DNA of 32,508 bases from Gemmatimonadetes bacterium 13_1_40CM_69_22. Lineage in GTDB: Bacteria > Gemmatimonadota > Gemmatimonadetes > Gemmatimonadales > GWC2-71-9. This document shows positions 16,976-26,412 of this stretch, one piece after another. Both the position numbers and the translations under genes were made by a program. The stretch is taken from positions 1 to 32,508 of the forward strand of contig MNEL01000055.1 in assembly GCA_001917665.1 (NCBI GenBank). Direction: 5' to 3'. The notes under the pieces were generated by a model. It did no database searches. It was not told where the DNA came from and was given only the letters and a program-made list of their open reading frames with translations. Every line of letters begins with the position of its first letter. Position 1 is the stretch's first letter.

Positions 16976-18340
16976 ATGCGCTGCTGTGTCGTGTCGCTCC
17001 TGCTCGTCGCCGGTGGTGCGGTTGCGGCGACGGCGCAGGCGACGGCGCGGGCCGCGACCGCCGCTCCGCTGGGCGCGTGGACGCCGGTGCCCGAGCTGCC
17101 CGGCATGGGCCGGCCGGTGGACACCGCCGCCGTCGCCGCGCGACGCCGCGCGTTGCTGCAGCGCATCGGTCGCGGCACGGCGCTCATCCCGGCTGCGCAC
17201 GAGCGCGACTTGGAAAAGGAGTACGTGCAGGACAACGACTTCCGCCAGACCAACGCGTTCTTCTATTTCACCGAGCTCGAGACCCAGGACGCCTGGCTGT
17301 TGCTGACCGCGCGCGGCCCGGATTCGCTCGAGACAGTGCTGTTCTTGCCGCGTCGCAACCCCAGCCAGGAGCGCTGGACCGGCCTCCGGCTCGGGCCCGA
17401 CAGCGTCGCCGCGCGCCTGTCGGGGATCCCCACCGTCCTGCCCACCGACTCGCTCGAGCGCGGGCTGCTCGCCGCCCGCTTCCGCGTGCGCGGCCCGATC
17501 TACGTGCCGCTCGACCTGACCACCCGCGATGAGCGGCGCGTGATCGACCTCGTCTTCAGCGGTCAGGACGTGCGCAACCTGCGCCAGCTCGCCGATTCGC
17601 TGCGGGAAGTGAAGGATGCCGACGAGCTGGCGCGCCTGCGGAAAGCGATCGACATCAGCGTGGCGGGCCACATCGCGGCCATGCAGGCGGCCCGGCCGGG
17701 CATGTACGAATACGAGATCGAGGCGGCGCTCGAGGCGGGCTTCCGCAGGAACGGCGCCGATCGCGTAGGCTATCCCTCGATCGTGGGGAGCGGGCCGAAC
17801 TCGACCACCCTGCACTACGACGTGAACCGTCGGCAGACGCGGGATGGCGACCTGGTGGTGGTCGACGCGGCAGCCGAGTGGGGGCAGTACACGGCGGACG
17901 TCACGCGCACCTGGCCCGTCAATGGCAGGTTTACGCCGCGCCAGAAGGCGATCTACGATCTCGTGCTCGCCACCCAGCAGGTCGCGTTCGACTCCGTGCG
18001 GCCGGGCGCCACGATGCGCGACCTGAATCGCATCGCCCAAACCTACATGCGCGAGCATTCGGGGAGCCTGTGCGGCGACCGGACCTGCGACGCCTACTTC
18101 ATTCACGGCCTCGGGCACCCGATCGGGATGGACGTGCACGACGTCACCGTGCCCGGGCGCTTGAAGTTCGAGCCGGGGATGGTGATCACCCTGGAGCCGG
18201 GGATCTACCTCGCTGGGGAGAGCCTGGGGGTGCGGATCGAAGACGACGTGCTGGTGACGCCCACCGGGGCCGAGTGGCTGTCCGCGAAAGCGCCGCGCAC
18301 CACGCTAGAGATCGAGCGGCTGATGCGCGGCGCGCGCTAG
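16976..18340 (+). CDS. exported M24 aminopeptidase P family metallopeptidase
   Basis: This 454-residue protein has a signal peptide (MRCCVVSLLLVAGGAVAATA), an N-terminal creatinase/aminopeptidase-P domain (QTNAFFYFTELETQDAWLLL) and a pita-bread catalytic domain. All five metal ligands are present: D297 (VVDAAAEWG), D308 (TADVTRTW), H381 (HGLGHPIGMDVHD), E407 (TLEPGIYL) and E422 (RIEDDVLVT). The family removes the N-terminal residue before proline; a periplasmic site is inferred from the leader. The shorter N-domain motif ELETQDAWLL is common in secreted Xaa-Pro enzymes. It is divergent from the GAF gene, and its stop overlaps the convergent TPR gene by 4 nt. Confidence 0.93.
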   Translation: MRCCVVSLLLVAGGAVAATAQATARAATAAPLGAWTPVPELPGMGRPVDTAAVAARRRALLQRIGRGTALIPAAHERDLEKEYVQDNDFRQTNAFFYFTELETQDAWLLLTARGPDSLETVLFLPRRNPSQERWTGLRLGPDSVAARLSGIPTVLPTDSLERGLLAARFRVRGPIYVPLDLTTRDERRVIDLVFSGQDVRNLRQLADSLREVKDADELARLRKAIDISVAGHIAAMQAARPGMYEYEIEAALEAGFRRNGADRVGYPSIVGSGPNSTTLHYDVNRRQTRDGDLVVVDAAAEWGQYTADVTRTWPVNGRFTPRQKAIYDLVLATQQVAFDSVRPGATMRDLNRIAQTYMREHSGSLCGDRTCDAYFIHGLGHPIGMDVHDVTVPGRLKFEPGMVITLEPGIYLAGESLGVRIEDDVLVTPTGAEWLSAKAPRTTLEIERLMRGAR

Positions 18341-19137
18341 GTCTCGTCCTTCTCGGTCTTGATGTCGTCGAGGAGCTGCGCCGCCTCCTTCTGGTATTCG
18401 CTGTCGAGCACGTCCGCGATGGGGAGGGTGGCGATGGTGGTGAACTGCTCGCGGGCCTTGGAGTAATGCCCGAGGTCGATGTACACCTCGGCCAGGTCGA
18501 GCCGGTGGAAGATGTTCCGCGGCTTCAAGGCGACGGCCTTCTCCAGGTACTTCTGGGCGTCGTCCCAGTTCCCCTTGTCCAAGAACCCGCCGCCGAACAG
18601 CGCCTTGGCGAAGAACTTCTGGAATCCCGAGAGCCGCTTGACCTCGGCATGCCAGGCCCCCACCAGGTGGTAGGCACCGTCATGGGTCGAGTCGAGCTCG
18701 ATCGCCTTCATCCCCTCGTCGTAGATGATCTTGGCGAAGCGCACGCGCTCCTTGCCGCCTTTGGTGCGCGACAGCCGGCCCAACGCCTGTCCGATCGTGA
18801 AGTGCCCGTCCGCTCCGGTGGGGTTGACCCGCACGGCCGCCTCGCCGTACGCCCGCGCCGCCGTATAGAGACTGTCGCGCAGGTGCTTGGACGAGTCGTC
18901 CTTGCCTTGGACTTGCTTGGCGATGTCCACGAGCTCGCGCCCCGCCTTCCACAGCGCCGCGTAGTTCGTCGAGTCCGCGGCGAGCGCCGCGCGGTAGTGC
19001 TGCAGCGCTTGCGCCGGCGCGAGCGCGGTATGGGCGCTGTCGCCGAGTACGATGTGCTCCGCCACCGTCGGATGGGTCTGTGCCCCCGCGCGCGCTGGAA
19101 CGAGGAGAGAGAGAAGCAACGAGGCGGCACGGCGCAT
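18337..19137 (-). CDS. exported TPR protein (RMD-like)
   Basis: This 266-residue protein has a leader MRRAASLLLSLLVPARAGAQ and a probable cut after AGA. It is otherwise helical, with TPR-type repeats: ALQHYRAALAADSTNYAALW, YTAARAYGEAAVRVNPTGAD, AIELDSTHDGAYHLVGAWHA, NWDDAQKYLEKAVALKPRNI and RLDLAEVYIDLGHYSKAREQ. The GRELVDIAK and GxWHxEV patterns recall proteins related to regulator of microtubule dynamics, which in bacteria have unknown function. It is probably a periplasmic scaffold. It is divergent from the phosphorylase gene, with 26 bp between the two starts. Confidence 0.85.
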   Translation of the reverse strand: MRRAASLLLSLLVPARAGAQTHPTVAEHIVLGDSAHTALAPAQALQHYRAALAADSTNYAALWKAGRELVDIAKQVQGKDDSSKHLRDSLYTAARAYGEAAVRVNPTGADGHFTIGQALGRLSRTKGGKERVRFAKIIYDEGMKAIELDSTHDGAYHLVGAWHAEVKRLSGFQKFFAKALFGGGFLDKGNWDDAQKYLEKAVALKPRNIFHRLDLAEVYIDLGHYSKAREQFTTIATLPIADVLDSEYQKEAAQLLDDIKTEKDET

Positions 19138-19163
19138 CGGGGGCTCCGGGGAGGTCGCCGCTA

Positions 19164-20487
19164 ATGTTGGTGGTGCCGCTCATCGAGCGCAAGCGGGACG
19201 GCCGCGCGCTCACGCCGGAGGAGTGGTCGGCCCTCGTCGCGGCGTACACCGACGGCCGTGTCCCCGACTATCAGATGTCGGCCTTGCTCATGGCGGTCCT
19301 GCTGCGCGGGCTCGAGCGCCAGGAGCTCGCCGCGTTGACCGATGCCATGCTCGCCTCGGGCCAGCGCCTCGCGTTCGATGCGTGGCCCACGCCGCGGGTG
19401 GACAAGCACTCGACGGGCGGCGTGGGCGACAAAGTCTCGCTCGTGCTCGCGCCCCTCGTCGCGGCGTGCGGCGTCGCCGTGCCGATGATGTCCGGCCGCG
19501 GGCTCGGCCACACCGGCGGCACGCTCGACAAGCTGGAAGCGATCCCCGGCTTCCGCACCGGCCTCTCGCTCGCCGAAGCGAAGGCGCAGGTGATGAAGCT
19601 GGGCTGCGCGATGATCGGCCAGACCCCCGAGATCGCGCCCGCCGACCGGCGGATCTACGCCCTGCGCGACGTGACCGGGACGGTCGAGGCGATTCCCCTC
19701 ATCGCCGCCAGCATCATGTCGAAGAAGCTCGCCGAGGGGCTGAACGCGCTCGTGCTCGACGTGAAGCGCGGCAGCGGCGCGTTCCTCCCGAGGCTCGAGC
19801 AAAGCCTCGAGCTCGCCCGCACGATGATCGCGCTCGGCGAGGATCGCAGCTGCCCCACCGTCGCCCTGCTCACGGCGATGGACCGTCCGCTGGGCCGGGC
19901 CTGCGGCAACGCCCTCGAAACCGAGGAGGCGATTCTCGCGCTGCGCGGGGAGGGTCCCGAGGACCTGTTGGAGGTGACCTACGCGCTGGGCGCCGAGATG
20001 CTGCTCGCGGCGGGGATCGAGAAGACCAGCAAGAAGGCGCGCCAGCGCCTCGCCAACGCGCTCGCGTCGGGTCTCGCCGCCGAGAAGTTCGAGCAGGTCA
20101 TCGAGGCGCAGGGCGGCAACCCCAAAGCAGTGGAGGATCCGTCGGTGCTGCCGCAGGCCCAGGAGGTCGAAGTCTACGCCGCGCCGCGCACCGGCGTCGT
20201 GGCCAAGGTCGAGCCGAAAACCATCGGCCGGGCCATTGTGGCAATGGGGGGCGGCCGCCGCACGGTCGAAGACGAGGTCGATCCGACGGTGGGGTTCGTC
20301 ATCACGGTGAAGCCGGGGGACAAAGTGCTGGCGGGCGAGCCGATCGCGTCGGTGTTCGCGCGCGATCCGGGGGGGATGAAGCTCGGCTTCGAGGCGCTGC
20401 AGCAGGCTATCGTGGTGGGCGACAAGCTTCCGGAGAAGCCGCTACCGTTGATCTCACATCGGCTGACGAAGCACGGCGTCGAAGAGC

Positions 20488-20498
<11 letters not shown>
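19164..20498 (+). CDS. deoA: thymidine/pyrimidine-nucleoside phosphorylase
   Basis: This 444-residue cytoplasmic enzyme splits thymidine (and probably uridine) with phosphate into base and (deoxy)ribose-1-phosphate for salvage. Signatures: VDKHSTGGVGDKVSL (79-93, phosphate site), MSGRGLGHTGGTLDKLEAIP (109-128), then YALRDVTGTVEAIPLIAASI and MSKKLAEGLNALVLDVKRGS. The C-terminal domain has the barrel-hammerhead fold. Sequence style is closer to the broad-specificity Bacillus Pdp than to E. coli DeoA, so the symbol is approximate. ATG 19164 is preceded by GGGGAGGT. Its 3' end overlaps the convergent small gene by 11 nt. Confidence 0.95.
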
Positions 20499-22664
<2,166 letters not shown>

Positions 22665-22973
22665 CTAGCGTGTGAGGAGCCAGCGTATCGTTTTGATCCG
22701 TCCAGCACCGCGGCCGTTCACCGCGGCCATGATCTGCGGCGCCATCAGCTGCAACTCGTTCATCCAGGCGCTCGTCGCCACCCGGACGAACAGCGTGCCG
22801 TCAGGGGTGACGCTCTCGGGGTGCGTCACGCCGGCGATCTGAGGCCCGACGAGGCGCGGCCAGTCGGGGATCACCTGCGCCTGGGCGAGACGCTGCTCGA
22901 GCCCCGCTTTCGCAAGGTAGCCGCGCAGCGCTTCGCCCAACGACGTCGGCTTCCCCTGCCTGCGTTTGGTCAC
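22665..22973 (-). CDS. dciA: DciA-type (DUF721) DnaB helicase loader
   Basis: This 102-residue protein shows the DUF721 pattern: LGEALRGYLAKAGLEQRLAQ, VIPDWPRLVGPQIAGVTHPE (W38), GTLFVRVATSAWMNELQLMA (W70) and the final GRGAGRIKTIRWLL. DciA is the ancestral bacterial loader of the replicative helicase and often lies beside gyrB or recF; no recF is present here. Start GTG 22973 follows AAGGGCGG. Frames open further upstream would have to include the leader hairpin at 23016-23039 and are rejected. It is the first gene of the dciA-gyrB-small gene run under the promoter at 23079-23107. Confidence 0.85.
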   Translation of the reverse strand: MTKRRQGKPTSLGEALRGYLAKAGLEQRLAQAQVIPDWPRLVGPQIAGVTHPESVTPDGTLFVRVATSAWMNELQLMAPQIMAAVNGRGAGRIKTIRWLLTR

Positions 22974-22993
22974 GCGCCGCCCTTGCTCCCGGA

Positions 22994-23068
22994 TCTGGGG
23001 CCCCTGATGCGAGAAGCGCCACGGGAGGTCCCGTGGCGCGGCGCGGCACAGCTTGCGCGGGCCCCAGA
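22994..23068 (-). promoter_or_regulatory. structured leader of the dciA-gyrB transcript
   Basis: TCTGGGGCC (22994-23002) is complementary to GGCCCCAGA (23060-23068). They enclose the perfect hairpin GCGCCACGGG/CCCGTGGCGC (23016-23025 and 23030-23039, loop AGGT). Both stems lie between the promoter and GTG 22973, so the roughly 100-nt leader RNA would carry a nested fold ending about 20 nt before the start codon. The inner hairpin may itself be a dispersed repeat. A regulatory role is inference. Confidence 0.5.
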
Positions 23069-23078
23069 CAACCCCCCC

Positions 23079-23107
23079 AATATACTCAGAAGTCGTTGTC
23101 ATGGCAA
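23079..23107 (-). promoter_or_regulatory. sigma70-type promoter for dciA-gyrB
   Basis: On the minus strand, -35 TTGCCA (23102-23107) and -10 TATATT (23079-23084) are separated by exactly 17 nt. This is the best housekeeping promoter visible in the window, and the locally A/T-rich -10 stands out in G+C-rich DNA. Transcription would start near 23072. Confidence 0.7.
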
Positions 23108-23128
23108 GACTTACTAAGTCGTTGGGGC

Positions 23129-23506
23129 TCAGGGGCCCACCGTCACCGAGGTATCCCGCTCGCTCCGGAAGCCGCTCACATCCCGGGCCTGCACCGTCAC
23201 CGGGAGGAACGTGCCTGTCCCGAGCCCGGAGGGCACGATCAAGCGGAAGGGACCCTCGAATACGGGGTCGAACAGGCCGTCGGCGCCCAGCGGGGGTCCT
23301 GGGCTGAGCTGCACCCACACGGAGTCGATGCCGTCCGCGTCCTCCGCCCGGACGGTCACCACGAGCGTGTCGGGGGCAGGGCTCGATCGCGACCGCACGG
23401 TCGTCTTGTTGAGCGACAGCGCCAGCGTAGGCGGCGCCGGGCGCGGCCGCTCGGTGAGGCAACCCGCTACGAGCCACATGCCGCAAGCCGCAAGGACTCG
23501 CTTCAC
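23129..23506 (-). CDS. small lipoprotein with an Ig/cadherin-like domain
   Basis: This 125-residue protein has a clear lipoprotein leader, VKRVLAACGMWLVAGC, with lipobox VAGC (Cys16). It is followed by about 100 residues of beta-rich sequence (TLVVTVRAEDADGIDSVWVQ, TFLPVTVQARDVSGFRSERD). The alternation and the DADGIDSV/DVSGFRSE pairs resemble Ig-like or cadherin-type calcium-binding folds. Start GTG 23506 overlaps the enoyl-CoA hydratase stop as GTGA. It is probably attached to the outer membrane or the outer leaflet of the inner membrane; the function is unknown. Confidence 0.8.
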   Translation of the reverse strand: MKRVLAACGMWLVAGCLTERPRPAPPTLALSLNKTTVRSRSSPAPDTLVVTVRAEDADGIDSVWVQLSPGPPLGADGLFDPVFEGPFRLIVPSGLGTGTFLPVTVQARDVSGFRSERDTSVTVGP

Positions 23507-24285
23507 CGGCCTTCGAATCGGGGCGCGCGCTTTTCGAGAAACGCCGTGAGCCCCTCCTTCATGTCCCGCGTCGCCGCGAGCAGGCCGAAGTGGTTCGCTT
23601 CGAGCAGCAACCCTTCCTCGAGGGTCATCTCGAGGCCCTGGTCCACGGCCTCCAGCGCGAGACGCACCGCGAGCGGGCCCATGGAGAGAATACTCCGCAG
23701 CACCTTCTCGGTCGCGGCCAGCAGCTCGCCCGCCGGGACGATCTTGTTCACGAGGCCGATACGGAGCGCCTCCTGGGCGTCGATCATCTCGGCGGTGAGG
23801 ATGAGGTAGAGCGCGTTCCCCTTGCCGACGATGCGCGGCAGCCGTTGGGTGCCGCCGTAGCCCGGGGCGATCCCGAGCTTCACCTCGGGCTGTCCGAACT
23901 TCGCGTTCTCGCTCGCGATCCGGAGGTGACAGGCCAGCGCCAGCTCGCAGCCGCCGCCCAGGGCGTAGCCGTTCACCGCCGCCAGTACCGGCTTGCCGCA
24001 CGTCTCGAAGCGGCGCAGCATCGCCTGGCCGCGCAGCGCGCGTGCTTTGCCGTCGAACGGCCCCTGTTTCGCGAGATCGCCGATGTCGGCCCCGGCGACG
24101 AAGGCTTTGCTGCCGGCGCCGGTGAGGATCGCGCCCTTAATCTCGTCCTCGGTCGCGACCCGCTCGGCGGCCTGCGCCAGCTCGTCGACCACCTGGTCGT
24201 TCAGCGCGTTCAGCTTGTCGGGACGGTTGATGGTGATGAACGCGATGGCGTCGCGCAGCTCGAAGAGGAGGGTTGCGTAGCTCAT
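23503..24285 (-). CDS. enoyl-CoA hydratase
   Basis: This 260-residue crotonase-family protein hydrates trans-2-enoyl-CoA to 3-hydroxyacyl-CoA in fatty-acid or related acyl-CoA breakdown. Both catalytic glutamates of true hydratases are present: E114 in GGGCELALACH and E134 in FGQPEVKLG. The oxyanion-hole segments AGADIGDL (about 64-71) and NGYALGGG (105-112) are also there. It therefore should be active rather than a diverged crotonase. Together with the acyl-CoA ligase elsewhere in the window it points to fatty-acid use. ATG 24285 starts MSYATLLFEL; the upstream open frame is repeat sequence and is rejected. It is divergent from mtnA. Confidence 0.93.
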   Translation of the reverse strand: MSYATLLFELRDAIAFITINRPDKLNALNDQVVDELAQAAERVATEDEIKGAILTGAGSKAFVAGADIGDLAKQGPFDGKARALRGQAMLRRFETCGKPVLAAVNGYALGGGCELALACHLRIASENAKFGQPEVKLGIAPGYGGTQRLPRIVGKGNALYLILTAEMIDAQEALRIGLVNKIVPAGELLAATEKVLRSILSMGPLAVRLALEAVDQGLEMTLEEGLLLEANHFGLLAATRDMKEGLTAFLEKRAPRFEGR

Positions 24286-24305
24286 GGGAAGGAATGGTAA
24301 GCGAA

Positions 24306-24407
24306 GAGTGCGGAGTGCGGAATGCGGAGTGCGGAATTGCAGGGGATGTCGAGCGGCGGTTTGACCTTCCATTTACACTCCGCACTCCGCACTCCACATT
24401 CCGCATT
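24306..24407 (+). repeat. GCGGAAT inverted-repeat element, copy 3
   Basis: The left arm at 24306-24337 (GCGGAGT/GCGGAAT heptamers) and right arm at 24375-24407 (ACTCCGC/ATTCCGC) flank a core that begins TTGC as in copies 1 and 2. The core hairpin is GTCGAG (24348-24353)/TTTGAC (24360-24365), which includes two G-T pairs. The element fills nearly all of the divergent spacer between the hydratase gene and mtnA and ends three bases before the mtnA ATG. Confidence 0.88.
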
Positions 24408-24410
24408 ACC

Positions 24411-25430
24411 ATGAGCGTCCAAGCCATCGCCTGGTCCCCCACCGGTGCCGTCCGCATAATCGACCAGCGGGCGCTGCCCGAGGCACGGATCGAGCGCGAC
24501 CTGGAAAGCGCGGAGGTGGTGGCCGCGGCGATCCGGACGCTCCAGGTGCGGGGCGCGCCGTTGATCGGGATCGCGGCGGCGATGGGTCTCGTGGCGGGGA
24601 CGCGGGAGCTGCGCGGTGCGCCGCGCGAGCAGTTCCTCGCTCGGCTGGGCCAGCTGGTGGAGCTGCTGGCCGCTGCCCGGCCGACGGCTGTGAACCTCCG
24701 CTGGGCGCTCGACCGCATGGCGCGGGTCGCCGCCGCCACGCCCGGGGACGGCTCGGCGATCTGGGAGCGTCTCCACGCCGAGGCGACGGCGATCTGGGAG
24801 GAAGACCGCGCCATGTGTCGCCGCATCGGCGAGGCGGGGCTCCCGCTCGTCCCCGACGGCGCGAAGGTGCTGACGCACTGCAACGCGGGCGCGCTCGCGA
24901 CTGGAGGGATCGGCACCGCGCTCGCCCCGATCTATCTGGCCCACGAGGCCGGTCGCGCGCTGCACGTCTTCGTCGACGAGACGCGGCCGGTGCTGCAGGG
25001 AGCGCGGCTCACGGCGTGGGAGCTGTCCCACGCCGGCATCCCCTGCACGCTGATCGTGGACGCCGCGGCTGGCTCGCTGATGCGCCAGGCGAATGTCGAT
25101 CTCGTCCTCGTCGGCGCCGATCGGATCGCGGTGAACGGCGACTTCGCGAACAAGATCGGCACGTACCCGCTCGCCGTGCTGGCGCGACACCACGGCGTGC
25201 CGTTCTATTGCGCCGCGCCGTCCTCGACCATCGACGCCTCGCTCCGGGACGGCGACGGCATTCCGATCGAGCAGCGCTCGCCTGACGAGGTGAAGACGGT
25301 CGCGGGTCGGCCAGTCGCGCCCGCGGCGGTGGCCGCGCTGAACCCCGCGTTCGACGTCACCCCGGCCCGCTACGTGACGGGGTACATCACCGATCGCGGG
25401 TTGCGGAAGGCGCCGTTCGGCGAGGACTGA
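24411..25430 (+). CDS. mtnA: S-methyl-5-thioribose-1-phosphate isomerase
   Basis: This 339-residue enzyme converts methylthioribose-1-phosphate to methylthioribulose-1-phosphate in the methionine salvage pathway. Signatures are IRTLQVRGAPLIGIAAAMGL (about 41-60), LTHCNAGALATGGIGTAL with catalytic C157, ETRPVLQGARLTAWEL, and VGADRIAVNGDFANKIGTYP with catalytic D237. The length fits MtnA and distinguishes it from eIF2B-like subunits. ATG 24411 lies against the repeat element and no good ribosome-binding site is visible, so the repeat arm may have replaced it. Other methionine-salvage genes are not in the window. Confidence 0.96.
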   Translation: MSVQAIAWSPTGAVRIIDQRALPEARIERDLESAEVVAAAIRTLQVRGAPLIGIAAAMGLVAGTRELRGAPREQFLARLGQLVELLAAARPTAVNLRWALDRMARVAAATPGDGSAIWERLHAEATAIWEEDRAMCRRIGEAGLPLVPDGAKVLTHCNAGALATGGIGTALAPIYLAHEAGRALHVFVDETRPVLQGARLTAWELSHAGIPCTLIVDAAAGSLMRQANVDLVLVGADRIAVNGDFANKIGTYPLAVLARHHGVPFYCAAPSSTIDASLRDGDGIPIEQRSPDEVKTVAGRPVAPAAVAALNPAFDVTPARYVTGYITDRGLRKAPFGED

Positions 25431-25534
25431 TGACCGCCGTGCTCGCCATCGAGGTCCGGCTGCACGCGCTCCAGGTGGACGGCGGCGCCGCGGCGAACGA
25501 CTTCCTGATGCAGTTCCAGGCCGATCTGCGATGA
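25430..25534 (+). CDS. 34-residue small protein, possible
   Basis: The frame starts MTAVLAIEVRLHALQVDGGA and ends FLMQFQADLR. Its ATG shares a base with the mtnA stop (TGATG) and its stop overlaps the next gene's ATG (ATGA), so ribosomes could pass through all three genes without re-loading. It has no family match by eye, no signal and no membrane segment; it looks like one amphipathic helix. It may be a real microprotein, a coupling frame, or the shortened end of a lost gene. Confidence 0.4.
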   Translation: MTAVLAIEVRLHALQVDGGAAANDFLMQFQADLR

Positions 25535-26001
25535 GCCGGCTCCTCATCGGAGTGATCGGCGGCAGCTGGTGCAGCACGGAGGAGACGGAGTGGGCGGTGC
25601 TCGTGGGCCGCCTCCTCGCGGAACAGGGCGCGGTGCTGGTGTGTGGCGGGCTGGGCGGCGTGATGGAGGCCGCCGCGCGCGGCGCCAAGGACGCAGGCGG
25701 CCTTACCGTGGGCATCCTTCCGGGCGTCGATGCCAAAGAGGCCAATCCGTATATCGAGGTACCGCTCGCCACCGGGATGGGCGAGATGCGGAACGCGCTG
25801 ATCGTGCGCGCGGCGCAGGCCGTCATCGCGATCGGGGGCGGGTGGGGGACGCTGTCCGAGATCGCGCTGGCGCAGCGCATCCAGACACCCGTAGTCGGGC
25901 TTCACGATGCCTTCACGTTGGCCATCGAGATTCCCCGGGTCGCGACGCCCCAGGCCGCCGTCGAGTGGGCCCTGGAGCAGGCGCGCGCTCGGGAGGTATA
26001 A
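25531..26001 (+). CDS. TIGR00725/LOG-like nucleotide-binding protein
   Basis: This 156-residue SLOG-fold protein is of the TIGR00725 type. Motifs: MSRLLIGVIGGSWCSTEETE, VCGGLGGVMEAAARGAKDAG, TVGILPG, EMRNALIVRAAQAVIAIGGG and WGTLSEIALA. The last two match the PGGxGTxxE signature of LOG/lysine-decarboxylase-like proteins, where the Glu and Arg bind a nucleotide or ribosyl phosphate. LOG enzymes cleave nucleoside monophosphates, but TIGR00725 members are uncharacterised, so activity is not asserted. It lies in the mtnA-to-ccm run; overlap with the preceding small frame suggests coupling. Confidence 0.88.
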   Translation: MSRLLIGVIGGSWCSTEETEWAVLVGRLLAEQGAVLVCGGLGGVMEAAARGAKDAGGLTVGILPGVDAKEANPYIEVPLATGMGEMRNALIVRAAQAVIAIGGGWGTLSEIALAQRIQTPVVGLHDAFTLAIEIPRVATPQAAVEWALEQARAREV

Positions 26002-26007
26002 TTGGGC

Positions 26008-26412
26008 ATGAACGCAGGCACCAAGTTCGCCATCGGGGCCGTCCTGATCGTCGGATCCGTCGGGTACCTGATGGCGTCGGGCGTCAAGCAGACCGGGCAG
26101 TATTTCCTGACGCCGAGTGAGCTGTCGCAGAAGATCGCGGTGGATCCTTCCTTTTATAACGTCGGCATGAAAGTCGGCGCGCGGGTCGTGTCGGGGTCGG
26201 TCACCCGTGACATGGCCGCGCAGACGCTGCGCTTCCAGGTCACCGACGGCGGCGCCCGCTATGCGGTGGTCTACCACGGGCTGCCGCCCGATACGTTCAA
26301 CGACTCGGTCGAGGTTGTCGTGGAGGGCCGCCTCCACAAGGACGGCGTCATCTACGCGACGAACGTGCTCGCGAAGTGCGGCTCGCGCTACGAAGCGGTT
26401 CCCAAAGCGTAG
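26008..26412 (+). CDS. ccmE: cytochrome c maturation haem chaperone CcmE, CxxxY type
   Basis: This 134-residue protein carries haem covalently in the periplasm and passes it to CcmF. It has an N-terminal anchor (FAIGAVLIVGSVGYLMASGV), then an OB-fold with SFYNVGMKVGARVVSGSVTR and VEVVVEGRLHKDGVIYATNV. The haem-binding motif of most bacteria is HxxxY; here it is C124-GSR-Y128 in LAKCGSRYEA, the CxxxY form known from archaea and some deltaproteobacteria. ATG 26008 is preferred to TTG 26002; GGGAGG at 25991-25996 could serve either. It is followed one codon later by ccmF. No ccmA, B, C or D genes are in the window. Confidence 0.92.
   Translation: MNAGTKFAIGAVLIVGSVGYLMASGVKQTGQYFLTPSELSQKIAVDPSFYNVGMKVGARVVSGSVTRDMAAQTLRFQVTDGGARYAVVYHGLPPDTFNDSVEVVVEGRLHKDGVIYATNVLAKCGSRYEAVPKA

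Noticed and set aside
22974-23101. Longer DciA beginning at 23101 (MTTTSEYIGG)
   Set aside because: It would start within the promoter and translate the leader hairpin; the DUF721 similarity begins only after GTG 22973.
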